A DNA stretch of 64,000 nt from Alkalibacterium sp034520745. GTDB lineage: Bacteria; Bacillota; Bacilli; Lactobacillales; Carnobacteriaceae_A. A program made the position numbers and the translations under genes. Positions within the stretch are counted from its first letter, which is position 1; each line of letters begins with the position of its first letter. Shown one piece after another: positions 43,024 to 51,926 of the stretch. The stretch lies in assembly GCA_034520745.1 (NCBI GenBank), contig JAXHNF010000016.1:1-64000 (forward strand). Direction: 5' to 3'. Under the pieces are notes generated by a model. The model made no database searches. It was given only the letters and a program-made list of their open reading frames with translations, and was not told the DNA's origin.

Positions 43024-44344
43024 AAAGAAATTTTTTCTTCAGAACGAAAAATGCAGAAAAATATATTATGACCCAAGATGTACTGAAAAATCCGCTGATC
43101 GGTTTTGCGCCGAATGCTGCATTTCTGTCAGAAGTGGATGATAGTAATCTGGTTTATGTAGGAATCACAATGCGCGAGTTGGAACCGGAAGAAAATGTCT
43201 TTGATTTTGAAACCATTGAAAAAGTGAACCATATTAACAAATGGCGTAAGGAAGGTAAACATGCTGTATTTCGGCTGATCTGTGATTATCCTGGTTTGGA
43301 GAAGCACCTTGATATACCTGACTGGCTATTTGATAAAACAGGTGGAAACGGAGCTTTTTATGATAATGCCTACGGAAAAGGCTATTCGCCGGATTATGCT
43401 GATCCTGACTTTATTGAATGCCACAAAAGAGCAGTTAATGCACTCGGTAAACGATATGGCGAAGATACTTTTATTAGTTATATTGAATTAGGAAGTCTCG
43501 GGCACTGGGGAGAATGGCATATCCACGAGGGTAACGATCTTCCGTCCATCCCACCTGAAAGTATTCAGAAGCCAATATGTGTTGCCATATAAAGATGCTT
43601 TTCCAAATGCAAGAATATTGATGCGCCGTCCATTTAAAACGGCTGAAGAAAACGATTTTCGGTCTTTATAATGACATGGTCGGCCACAGTGAGAGTAACC
43701 GTCAGTGGCTGGAGTGGATAGAAGCAGGAGGTGTATATGAACAGACTGATGAAAAATTTGCACTTGTACCTATGACTGAGTTTTGGAAGACAGCTCCTGC
43801 TGGGGGAGAGTTTACTAGCCTTATCCCGATGTCTCAACTGTTGACGACAAATCTAAAAAGCACGGTTAGTATGCTGGCACAATCTCATACTTCGTTTCTA
43901 GGGCCAAAAGTCCCTAAAGTGTATGAAGAAGAAAATAACCGTTATAAAAAGGGGATAAAGGAAGTGCTTCATTCGATTGGATATCGTATCGGAATTACGA
44001 AATCTGTGTGTTTAAAGATCTTTTTCTTCAACAGTAAAATTGAAGCTGACTTGGGAAAATGATAGTGTTCGCGATATACTGGAATTGGCGGTATATCTCT
44101 ATTTATTTGAACAAGATAAAGTGTGACACACAAAATCAAAGTAGATATAAATTTAACGGAGCTTCTTCCTGGGGAAAAGATGAAATCAGTAACTGAATTT
44201 CAGATCATTAATGAACAAAAAAAAGTTACAAAGGTTTATGTAGGAATTGAAGATCCTATGACCAACAATCCTGCAGTTAAGCTGGTTTCGAGTCAAGAAA
44301 GATTCGGTAACTTATCATTAATAGCAGACTTTAAAAACAAGTAA
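43020..44344 (+). CDS. DUF4832/DUF4874-like TIM-barrel protein (frameshifts)
   Basis: The start overlaps the pelG stop (ATGA). The N-terminal part (NPLIGFAPN, YVGITMRELEPEENVFDFETI, WRKEGKHAVFRLICDYPG, YIELGSLGHWGEWH) resembles glycoside-hydrolase-like barrels with DUF4874, and the later LTWENDSVAPIYWNW plus a C-terminal beta domain (TEFQIINEQKKVTKVYVGIEDP) resembles DUF4832. No signal peptide is visible. Indels near 43575, 43660, 44018, 44060 and 44125 are inferred; about 440 residues. Tight coupling to pelG argues for a role in making or trimming the polymer; the Glu of YIELGS or GEWH could be catalytic, which is inference. Confidence 0.65.
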
Positions 44345-44514
44345 GAATTAATTTGTCGGCTATATACCTTGTTCAAAAGGTCTTTGATAGCAGAGTCAGT
44401 CATTGTTCATGATCACTAGTATTTATAATTTGACTCGATGCTATTATTTTTTTCCTGGTATCGACTATAGTACAATATTAATATGAATGACTATAGTTGG
44501 AAGGAGAACAGTCC

Positions 44515-45438
44515 ATGAATGATGTAATGATTATCGCAAATCCTTCTTCCGGAAGAAAGAACGCTGAAGAATATGCCGAGAAAGTAAAAAAAGCATTGAT
44601 GAATGAAAACCGTGAATCCGTTATAAAATTGACTGAAAAAAAGGAAGATATCTCTGCCTTTGCAAAGCAGGCCAGTAGCGAAGCGTACAGCAGTATTATC
44701 GTTATCGGAGGAGACGGGACAGTTTCAGAACTGGCTGACGGTCTATACGATCAGAAATACAGACCCACAATTGGGATCATACCCGCCGGTACGGTCAATA
44801 ATATTTCCCGAGGTCTTGATATTCCGAATGATCCAGTACAAGTGGTCAATGAGCTGACCGATTATATAGAAAAAAAAGCAGATGCGGGTAAAGTCAACGA
44901 CCGCATATTTCTGCAGTTTGTATCTGCGGGACCAGTTCCTGAAACCGTCTGGGAAGTCAGCGCTGAACAGAAAGAGAAGTACGGTCAGGCTGCGTATTTC
45001 ATGGAAGGTATGAAATCGCTTGGTGATGAAGAAACCTATAAGATGGATCTGCAAGTCGATGAAGAACACCTCGATGTCGATTTAAACCTGATCCTTATAG
45101 GTGTCAATGGATCGATTGCCGGTATTCCCAACTTTTTTGATGATGCCCGGATCGATGACGGGAAACTCTATTTATTTGGACTCAAGCGTTCATCTATCGG
45201 ACAGAAACTGACAGTTCTTAGAGAAATGATCTTCAACGAGAGGCCACTGAATAAAACGAAGGATATTGCCTTTACACTGTCTTTTAAGAAGGCAGTTATT
45301 AGTGTGGAAAAGAAAGAGGCATATGCAGCAGTAGATGGAGAAAAAGGACCCGCTTTTCCCATTATTCTGGAAGTCCTTCCGCAGTATTTCACTTTTTTAG
45401 TTCCTGCCGAGGATCAGAGTAGTGGGCAGAGTATTTAA
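44515..45438 (+). CDS. YegS/DagK-family lipid-kinase-like protein
   Basis: Intact, 307 residues. Catalytic-domain motifs IIANPSSGRKNAEEYA, VIGGDGTVSELADGL (GGDGT nucleotide site) and GIIPAGTVNNISRGLDIP, plus a C-terminal beta domain with DDARIDDGKLYLFGLK and EAYAAVDGEKG. Such proteins phosphorylate diacylglycerol or related lipids. The ATG at 44515 follows GGAAGGAG. It stands after the pel cluster but is separated by 170 bases. Confidence 0.88.
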   Translation: MNDVMIIANPSSGRKNAEEYAEKVKKALMNENRESVIKLTEKKEDISAFAKQASSEAYSSIIVIGGDGTVSELADGLYDQKYRPTIGIIPAGTVNNISRGLDIPNDPVQVVNELTDYIEKKADAGKVNDRIFLQFVSAGPVPETVWEVSAEQKEKYGQAAYFMEGMKSLGDEETYKMDLQVDEEHLDVDLNLILIGVNGSIAGIPNFFDDARIDDGKLYLFGLKRSSIGQKLTVLREMIFNERPLNKTKDIAFTLSFKKAVISVEKKEAYAAVDGEKGPAFPIILEVLPQYFTFLVPAEDQSSGQSI

Positions 45439-45587
45439 TAGTAAAAGAAGAGGCGGCTTTTATGAATCAAAGTTTTAAAAACTAATCTCAGGACGAGAAT
45501 TGACTTTGAAATATCATGCTACATTTTCAGCAGCCGCGAACCCTATGAATGAGAGTGTATTATTTGTGTTTTATATTAGAAAATGGA

Positions 45588-45616
45588 TTGACACATCTTA
45601 TATACGATGTTATGAT
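45588..45616 (+). promoter_or_regulatory. Promoter of the tRNA cluster
   Basis: TTGACA (45588-45593), 17 bases, TATGAT (45611-45616), 27 bases before the first tRNA. Confidence 0.88.
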
Positions 45617-45642
45617 GTAAGAGTTGCTGAACAACTTAATTA

Positions 45643-45715
45643 TCCGCAATAGCTCAGTTGGTAGAGCGCGTGACTGTTAATCACGATGTCGCAGGTTCGA
45701 GCCCTGCTTGCGGAG
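45643..45715 (+). tRNA. tRNA-Asn (GTT)
   Basis: Cloverleaf with acceptor TCCGCAA/TTGCGGA, anticodon GTT in GACTGTTAATC, T arm GCAGGTTCGAGCCCTGC. No encoded CCA. Confidence 0.95.
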
Positions 45716-45724
45716 TTTTCTGTT

Positions 45725-45812
45725 GGAGAATTGTCCGAGTGGCTGAAGGAGCACGCCTGGAAAGCGTGTATACGGTTTTTCCGTATCGAGGGTTCGAATC
45801 CCTCATTCTCCG
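45725..45812 (+). tRNA. tRNA-Ser (GGA)
   Basis: 88 bases with the long variable arm of a class II tRNA, acceptor GGAGAAT/ATTCTCC, anticodon GGA in CCTGGAAAGC. Confidence 0.95.
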
Positions 45813-45829
45813 TTTATTTTTTGTTTATC

Positions 45830-45901
45830 GGCCCCTTGGTCAAGCGGTTAAGACACCGCCCTTTCACGGCGGTAACACGGGTTCGAATCCCGTAGGGGTC
45901 A
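45830..45901 (+). tRNA. tRNA-Glu (TTC)
   Basis: Acceptor GGCCCCT/AGGGGTC, anticodon TTC in CCCTTTCACGG, T arm ACGGGTTCGAATCCCGT. Confidence 0.95.
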
Positions 45902-45916
45902 TCATGTTTATTTTCT

Positions 45917-45989
45917 GGCGCAGTAGCTCAGTTGGTAGAGCAACGGATTGAAGCTCCGTGTGTCGGCAGTTCGACTCTGTCCTGCGCCA
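45917..45989 (+). tRNA. tRNA-Phe (GAA)
   Basis: Acceptor GGCGCAG/CTGCGCC, anticodon GAA in GGATTGAAGCTCC. Confidence 0.93.
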
Positions 45990-46004
45990 TTAACATAATA
46001 TTTT

Positions 46005-46086
46005 GGAGGGATAGCGAAGTGGCCAAACGCAGCGGACTGTAAATCCGTTCCTTCGGGTTCGTAGGTTCGAATCCCTACTCCCTCCA
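46005..46086 (+). tRNA. tRNA-Tyr (GTA), one extra base in the T arm
   Basis: Acceptor GGAGGGA/TCCCTCC, anticodon GTA in GACTGTAAATCC and a medium-long variable arm. The T arm reads GTAGGTTCGAATCCCTAC; one C too many, most likely a sequencing error. Confidence 0.92.
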
Positions 46087-46092
46087 TAGCAT

Positions 46093-46164
46093 AGGGGTAT
46101 AGTTTAATGGTAAAACTATGGTCTCCAAAACCATCGATGTGGGTTCAATTCCTGACTACCCCTG
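46093..46164 (+). tRNA. tRNA-Trp (CCA), one extra base in the T stem
   Basis: Acceptor AGGGGTA/TACCCCT, anticodon CCA in GTCTCCAAAACC. The 3' T stem reads CCTGAC where CCTAC is expected, an apparent inserted G. Confidence 0.92.
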
Positions 46165-46232
46165 TTTCAATAAATCAGTTGATGAATAAACGCTTGATTT
46201 ATGATATACTATTTATTGAAAAGAGCAGTTAT

Positions 46233-46306
46233 GGCGATTGTGGCGAAGTGGTTAACGCACCGGGTTGTGGTCTCGGCATGCGTGGGTTCGAACCCCATCA
46301 GTCGCC
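46233..46306 (+). tRNA. tRNA-His (GTG)
   Basis: Eight-pair acceptor stem GGCGATTG/CAGTCGCC with the G-1:C73 pair special to tRNA-His; anticodon GTG in GGTTGTGGTC. Confidence 0.94.
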
Positions 46307-46312
46307 CTTGAT

Positions 46313-46384
46313 TGGGCTATAGCCAAGCGGTAAGGCAGCAGGTTTTGATCCTGTCATTCCTAGGTTCGAATCCTAGTAGCCCAG
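46313..46384 (+). tRNA. tRNA-Gln (TTG)
   Basis: Acceptor TGGGCTA/TAGCCCA, anticodon TTG in GGTTTTGATCC, T arm CTAGGTTCGAATCCTAG. Confidence 0.94.
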
Positions 46385-46392
46385 TAAACAAG

Positions 46393-46425
46393 AACTCAAT
46401 GCAGCCGCATTGAGTTTTCTTTTTT
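46393..46425 (+). terminator. Terminator of the tRNA operon
   Basis: AACTCAATGC and GCATTGAGTT pair around a 4-base loop, then TTCTTTTTT. Confidence 0.9.
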
Positions 46426-46455
46426 ATCCGACTCTGAGAGAAAGAGTGAGTAGTC

Positions 46456-46638
46456 ATGACAGAAAAACATGGTAAATTTTTTATATATAATGGGCATCCT
46501 TATTTTCCTGCTCTCTTGTTTGTGGTCACACGTGATCCAATCATAGGCGGCATCGGTCTCATTGTCGGGCTGTGGAATATTTTTATGGGGTACCTGACTT
46601 CAAAAGGTAAATCCTTATTCAAATCAAAAGATGACTGA
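46456..46638 (+). CDS. Small membrane protein
   Basis: 60 residues, intact, RBS-like GAGAGAAAGAGTGAG before the ATG. Two hydrophobic stretches (YFPALLFVVTR and GGIGLIVGLWNIFMGYL) flanked by a charged C-terminus KSLFKSKDD. No family recognised. A strong terminator follows, which supports a real gene. Confidence 0.65.
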   Translation: MTEKHGKFFIYNGHPYFPALLFVVTRDPIIGGIGLIVGLWNIFMGYLTSKGKSLFKSKDD

Positions 46639-46644
46639 AACTGA

Positions 46645-46693
46645 AAAAGGAAGCGGCAGGCTGATGATCGTCAGCCTGTCGCTTCCTTTTTTG
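46645..46693 (+). terminator. Terminator after the small membrane protein
   Basis: AAAGGAAGCGGCAGGCTGA and TCAGCCTGTCGCTTCCTTT form a long stem, then T-rich. Confidence 0.9.
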
Positions 46694-46770
46694 GTTTACT
46701 GAATATATCAGGGAAGTAAACTGAAATGAGCTTATTCAAGAACCCTGTAATCATGAATATTGATCAATAA

Positions 46771-46808
46771 AAACCCTCGACCACTACTTGCATGTAAGAA
46801 GTGGTCGA
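46771..46808 (-). terminator. Terminator of recU-ponA
   Basis: On the minus strand TCGACCACT...AGTGGTCGA (46777-46808) is followed by GGGTTTTTATT. Confidence 0.82.
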
Positions 46809-46817
46809 AGATTTAAC

Positions 46818-49484
46818 TTATTCTTCAGTGTCGTCTTCGTCGGATTGGTCGTTATTACGTATCATCATTGGTGTTATCTTCGTTTGCTGCGTCATCATCC
46901 GGTGAAGTTTCTTCTTCATCTTCATCCGAGTCGGAAGGAGGGGTGTCTTCGTCTGACTGATCTCCTTCATCGTTATCGTTATTGTTTCATATATTTCCAT
47001 TATTGTTTCCGTTGTTCTGGTTTGTGTCTTCTTGGTTTTCATCATCTTCAGATCCATCTTGAGGTTCGTCATTCTTCAGTCGGATCTTCGTTTTCATCTT
47101 CAGTATCTTCCTCAGGTTCTTCTTCGACAGGTTCTGTCACAGTAACAGTCGTCGAAGCTTCCGGTCCGGTCGTATCGTAAGCTGAAACGGATAGGGTGAC
47201 CGTCAAGTCGCCTGCCGGAGGACCAGTCACTGAGTACTCGGTGTCTGACAGCGTCTGGGTTTCACCGTCGATGGAAAGATTGTAAACGACCTCTTCATCT
47301 TCGTTTTCCAGGATGTAAGGATCCCAGGTGACGGTCAGTTCATCGGCATCTTCATCATATTCAGCAGATAAACCAGTTGGTGCTTCCAGTTCTTCACCGT
47401 AATTCAGGGATTCTTCAGTTGGTTCAGTCCCGGAAACAAACAGTTCAGTCACGCGTTCGCTCTCGGGAGTGTTTGGCCCGGGAAGCTGAGCAGGATCTGT
47501 CCCGTCTTCGACAGTGACTTCTGAGACAGACGAAGGCATTTGCCAGTCGCTGTTATCGGTACCTTGAGAAACATACTGCATGATCTCCCTGTATATGTGT
47601 CGGGGGAGCAGGCGAGAGCCGTCGTTAAAGGTCAGGTAACCGTCTCTGTTATTATCGTAACCTGTCCAGACTGCTAATGAATAATTAGACGTATACCCAG
47701 CATACCAAGAAGCAGGAACGGCATCAGATGGGTAACCCAATTCACTTAATTGATTGTCAGTAAAATTAGTCGTTCCGGTTTTCCCTGCTTGGGAACATTT
47801 CCAATACCGACGATGTCATTATAATTTGAAGCCACATCTTTCAGCATATCCGTCACCATATAAGCTGTATAATCTGACATTGCCTGGTTTGTTTCCGGTG
47901 TCAGATTGATTTCCTGACCGTCCTGTGTGATGACTTTTGACACCGTATACGGTTCAGTATATTCTCCGCCGTTGGCAAAAGAAGCATAAGATGCTGCCAT
48001 CTGCAGGGGTGTCATCTCTCCATTGATGGCATTTTGAGGGACCAGTTCACCCTCAAGTGACATGGGTTCGATCGGAATGCCCAGTCCTGTCATGAATTCT
48101 TCGACCTGATTCATTTCCAGATCTTCATTGAATATCTTTGCTGCGGGAATATTTCTTGAATCGACTAGAGCTTCCCGCATACTGATCTGACCTCTGTATT
48201 GATTATCGTAGTTTCCGAGTGAACTGCCATCTGGCCATTCATATTCTTCATCGACGATTTGATGGTAGGTGGAGTATTCTAGATGCTCGATGGCCGGACC
48301 GTAAGTGGATAATGGTTTGATGGTCGATCCTGTCGTCCTTTCTTGCAGTCGCACGGTTCAGCCCCAACTGAACTTCGGTATTTCGGCCGCCGCCCAGCGC
48401 TCTGACTTTTCCGGTTCTCTGCTTCGACAAGCGACACGGCCGCCTGTACATCGTCGTTGATATAATCGACGTATTCGTCTGAATTCAGGACAGCGAAAAC
48501 ACGCTGCTGCGCGTCCATGTCGAGATTGGTTTCGATCCTCAGACCGGCAGTAGCGGGAGCAAGACCTGTTTTTTCCTCTACCTCATTGATGACTGTATCT
48601 AGGTAAGCATCAAAAACGAGATTATTCTGATCTTCACTTCGGTCGACCAGTCCTGCATCGATCGGCGTAGCTATGGCTTCTTCTGCTTCTTCACTGGTGA
48701 TATGACCTTCATCACGCATGACTCTGATGACGATGTCGCGCCGCTCTTTGGCTGCTTCGGGATTGACATAGGGATTATAGCGGTTCGGTGCTTTGGGCAT
48801 CCCGGCGAATAGAGCCGCTTCGTGGATTTCCAGTTCGCTCACGTGCTTGCCGTAATATTCTTCAGCTGCTGTGGACACACCGTAGACATTCCCGGCCATG
48901 TGTATTTTATTAAAATATAGCGTAATGATCTGTTCTTTGGATAACTCACGTTCCAGCTGCAAAGCGAGCCAGGCTTCCTGAGCCTTCCTTTCCAGGGTCT
49001 GGTCTTCTCGGGTCGTTGAAAAGACGGACAGCTTGACTAACTGCTGGGTGATCGTGCTCCCGCCACCGACGATTTGACCGCGATTGGTCAGATAGCCGAA
49101 AGCTGCTCGTCCGATACCGATCGGGTCGATCCCCATGTGATCATAAAAGCGCTGGTCTTCGATCGCTGTGATGGCATCGATCATGACATCAGGATATTCA
49201 TCTGCGTCTGCGTATTCCCGGGTTTCTGCACCCAGTGTAAAAAAGACGTTTCCATCTTTGTCGACGAGTTCAGAGGAGTAGGTTCCTGTCAAATCCTCTT
49301 CGGTCAGTTCGGGCGCACTGGCGGCGTAGTAAGCGAAGAGGGCCCCTCCGGCAACGACTACCAGTAAAAAGACTGTTATAAATGTAAGCAGTATACGCTT
49401 GAACCATTTTTTTGGTTGAGGTGATGATTCTTTTTTTGATGATTTTTTATAGTCCTTACGGGACATTTTGTTTTTCTGTGACAT
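46818..49484 (-). CDS. ponA: Penicillin-binding protein 1A (frameshifts)
   Basis: Bifunctional cell-wall synthase. Cytoplasmic Lys/Ser-rich start, one membrane segment (ILLTFITVFLLVVVAGGALFA), GT51 transglycosylase domain (AIEDQRFYDHMGIDPIGI, GGGSTITQQLVK, KEQIITLYFNKI), transpeptidase domain with TTGSTIKPLSTYGPA (SxxK serine) and an indel-damaged KTGTTN region near 47790, then a fibronectin-III-like domain (APTGLSAEYDEDADELTVTWDPY) and an Asp/Glu/Asn-rich tail. Indels near 48350, 48420, 47790, 47080, 46985 and 46855. About 885 residues. Translated behind recU, as in Bacillus. Confidence 0.92.
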
Positions 49485-49615
49485 GTTGTACTCCTTTATT
49501 GCTTACATATTTTGTTCAAAGTAAACAGGGTTTATTTCAGTTCCTTGCATCAGAAAAGAACTTTACACTATTTGATTAAAACTGTCAACAAAGCCAGTCT
49601 TTTCTTATAACTCTC

Positions 49616-50244
49616 TTAAACATTACGTCTTTTGATCATCTGGTCGATGACACTTAAATAGGGCAGACGGGGGGAGAGGCTGTAGTTTATTTCCACAGCA
49701 CCTTTTTCGATTACCTTCAAAGGGATCGATTTTTTCCCTTTTTCTTCGAACTGCTGGTCCCACCATTTGATGCAGTAAAGGAAAGTCCAGCAAAAAGACG
49801 CGGTTAAGTGTACTGAAGCGGATAATGACAAAGCAGATGCCGCCGTGTTCGTGACACTGCTGCATGTGAGCCAGCTGATGGTTATGAAAGTTTTTCAAAG
49901 GAAACGAGGTTTTGTTGCGTGTTTCCTTTGCCTGCGAAATCAATGTAATGCCCTTTGTATACCCCGTTGTAGTCCGTAGTCGAGGCTCTCTGGTAATAGG
50001 CTTCTGTGATTTTAGCCGCACTTCGACGCGGATAATCCACATTTACCACTTGAATGGGTATCGGTTTCTTGTGGATGACGGCTTCTTTTCTCATAAGATA
50101 ATACTCATTGGTCGCGTTCAAGTCTTCTTCCAGAGACATCCCGCGGTTGCTGTAAGAGATTTTCTTTTTCTTCTGTTGCTTTTTATCTGTCTTTTTGTCA
50201 TCATGAAGATGATAAATTTTGCCATTTGGATACCGTATAGTCAC
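49616..50244 (-). CDS. recU: Holliday junction resolvase RecU (frameshifts)
   Basis: Resolves recombination junctions. Starts (GTG 50244; GTG 50253 possible) with TIRYPNGKIYH, then SYSNRGMSLEEDLNATNEYYL, IHKKPIPIQVVNVDYPRR, TDYNGVYKGHYIDFEAKET with the PD-(D/E)xK catalytic Asp/Glu/Lys, and GGICFVIIRF. Indels near 49925 and 49795 move the frame; the end reads LPYLSVIDQMIKRRNV and TAA. About 209 residues, usual length. Upstream partner of ponA in a conserved two-gene operon. Confidence 0.9.
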
Positions 50245-50321
50245 TATGTTCACAACCTTAATTTGATATAAGTACAGTTTACCAAAGAACACCTGTTTAA
50301 AGTAGAAAGGGGGAGAAATTT

Positions 50322-50880
50322 ATCAAAAATTTATATGTCAGCGGATACCGTTCCTATGAACTGTCGATTTTTTCAGCAGATGACCCCAAGATCGATTATA
50401 TAAAAAAATTCTTCAAAAGAAAACTGATCGAATATATTGAGCAGGGCATGGAGTGGGTCATCATTTCAGGCAACCTGGGGACTGAACTCTGGATGGGAGA
50501 GGTCGCTTTGGATCTAAAGGCAGACTATCCCGAACTGAAGCTCGCAGTCCTGCTGCCGTATACGAATTTTTCCAGTAAATGGAACGAAGTGAATCAGATG
50601 TACTACAACTCGATCATCGAGCGGGCGGACTATATCAATTATACGTCAAAATCAGGATTACGCCAATCCGGGTAAGCTGAAAAACAATCAGACCTTCATT
50701 GTGAAGAATACGGACGGCTGTCTGTTGTTTTATGATTCGGAACACGAGGGAAAGGTCAAATTTTTCCATGATCACGCGCTGAAATACCAGGAAAGATACC
50801 CATATGAAATCGAGACCATCTCTTTCGACGAGCTTCAGTGGTTCATCAATGATCTGCTTGAAGAAGAACGGTTCGAGTAG
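50322..50880 (+). CDS. ypsA: DUF1273 (YpsA) family protein (one frameshift; ATC at start position)
   Basis: About 185 residues: KNLYVSGYRSYELSIFS at the start, EWVIISGNLGTELWMGEVAL and FFHDHALKYQERYP are typical of YpsA, a SMF/DprA-like Rossmann protein linked to cell division in Firmicutes. The codon at the proper distance from GGGGGAG is ATC (50322-50324), not ATG; either a base error or a non-standard start. One inserted base near 50655 splits it. It lies divergent from recU and ahead of gpsB, the conserved order. Confidence 0.82.
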
Positions 50881-51357
50881 ATAAGTCATATGGAAAATCA
50901 GTCATAACAGTTAAGATGAACATCCAGATATCACCTTACTGCTATAACTTAAGTCTGAACGTGAAAGAAATGCACGAAAGGAACACGTTGAACCGCAGCC
51001 TTCTGTTCAACTGTGTTCCAAAAGAGAGATTAGAACAAGTTCGCATCAGTCATGCCTATTGAACATGTTCTAATAATCCGATTAGAACATGTTCAATCGG
51101 ATAAACGGGTCAGAACTAGTCTCAATACTTGTTTTGCAACTAGTTTAGTAAAGAACTATGTATTGAACTAGTCGCAAAGCAAGTATAGGAACCAGTTAGT
51201 GGGACCAAAATCTAGCAACTGGTCACAAACTGACAAAAGGAATTAGTTGAGCCCCACTTTTTACCAGTATAGGAACGCTGTGCTATATGTCTCATCCTTA
51301 TATAGAAGGTTTTTCCTGAACATTTTTAAAATAAATGGAAGATTAAACCGGATTTAC
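50881..51357 (+). repeat. Gene-free interval with many GAAC-N2-GTTC-like palindromes
   Basis: Between ypsA and gpsB. From 50981 to 51250 about eleven 10-base units occur: GAACAAGTTC (51033), GAACATGTTC (51061 and 51085, exact palindromes), GAACTAGTCT (51113), CAACTAGTTT (51137), GAACTAGTCG (51165), GAACCAGTTA (51189), CAACTGGTCA (51216) and weaker ones. No ORF fits the region. Confidence 0.7.
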
Positions 51358-51400
51358 TTCACTTTCAGGCCGAAATTTGCTATAATACTTATGTAAGTAT
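51358..51400 (+). promoter_or_regulatory. Promoter of gpsB with adjoining palindrome
   Basis: TTCACT (51358-51363), 17 bases, TATAAT (51381-51386) with extended TG. ATACTTATGTAAGTAT (51385-51400) is a perfect palindrome overlapping the -10 end and the probable start site, a possible operator. Confidence 0.7.
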
Positions 51401-51472
51401 AAGATTGTTATAAATCAGTAAATTCAGTTAATTTCATTATAATTTTTTGAAATGAATAGATGGGGTGTAGGC

Positions 51473-51787
51473 ATGAATAAAGAGTTGACCCAGAAAGAAA
51501 TTCTAGAAAAAGATTTTAAAACAAAAATGCGCGGATATGATCCGACTGAAGTGGATGAATTTCTGGACGTTGTAATCAGGGATTATGACGCCTTTCAAAA
51601 AGAGATCGAACAACTCCAAGCTGAAAATGACCGTCTGCTGGACAAAGTAGATGAGCAGGCCAAACAGTTGAGCACACAAGGTTCTAGTTCGAATCAGTCG
51701 AATGCGACGGTTTCCAACTTTGATATTCTCAAGCGTCTGTCCAATCTGGAACGACATGTCTTTGGATCCAAGTTAGACAACGAATAA
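51473..51787 (+). CDS. gpsB: Cell division protein GpsB
   Basis: Intact, 104 residues. DivIVA-like N-terminal domain (TQKEILEKDFKTKMRGYDPTEVDEFLD) followed by a coiled coil (IEQLQAENDRLLDKVDEQAK), a Ser/Gln linker and the short C-terminal helix DILKRLSNLERHVFGSKL. GpsB anchors PBP1A and other wall enzymes to the septum; ponA lies 2 kb away. The ATG at 51473 follows GGGGTGTAGG. Confidence 0.95.
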   Translation: MNKELTQKEILEKDFKTKMRGYDPTEVDEFLDVVIRDYDAFQKEIEQLQAENDRLLDKVDEQAKQLSTQGSSSNQSNATVSNFDILKRLSNLERHVFGSKLDNE

Positions 51788-51840
51788 CAAACTTCATAAT
51801 GTATCTAGCTATACAAGCTTGACCTTACACGAAATAAGAT

Positions 51841-51893
51841 ATATTCAACCCATTGCGCAGTATGCTCATTCAGGGCTGAATATCCTATTTTTC
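51841..51893 (+). terminator. Terminator after gpsB
   Basis: ATATTCAACCC (51841-51851) pairs with GGGCTGAATAT (51873-51883, one mismatch), then CCTATTTTT. Confidence 0.7.
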
Positions 51894-51926
51894 GAGAAGG
51901 TCATGACAGCTTGTTACGCTTTTATT

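Noticed and set aside
44515..45438. Lipid-kinase-like gene as part of the Pel cluster
   Set aside because: It is separated by 170 bases, has its own ribosome site, and no known link with Pel; treated as independent.
50981..51250. Possible CRISPR array
   Set aside because: The repeated words are only about 10 bases, diverged and irregularly spaced; there are no uniform repeats of 24-40 bases and no cas genes.
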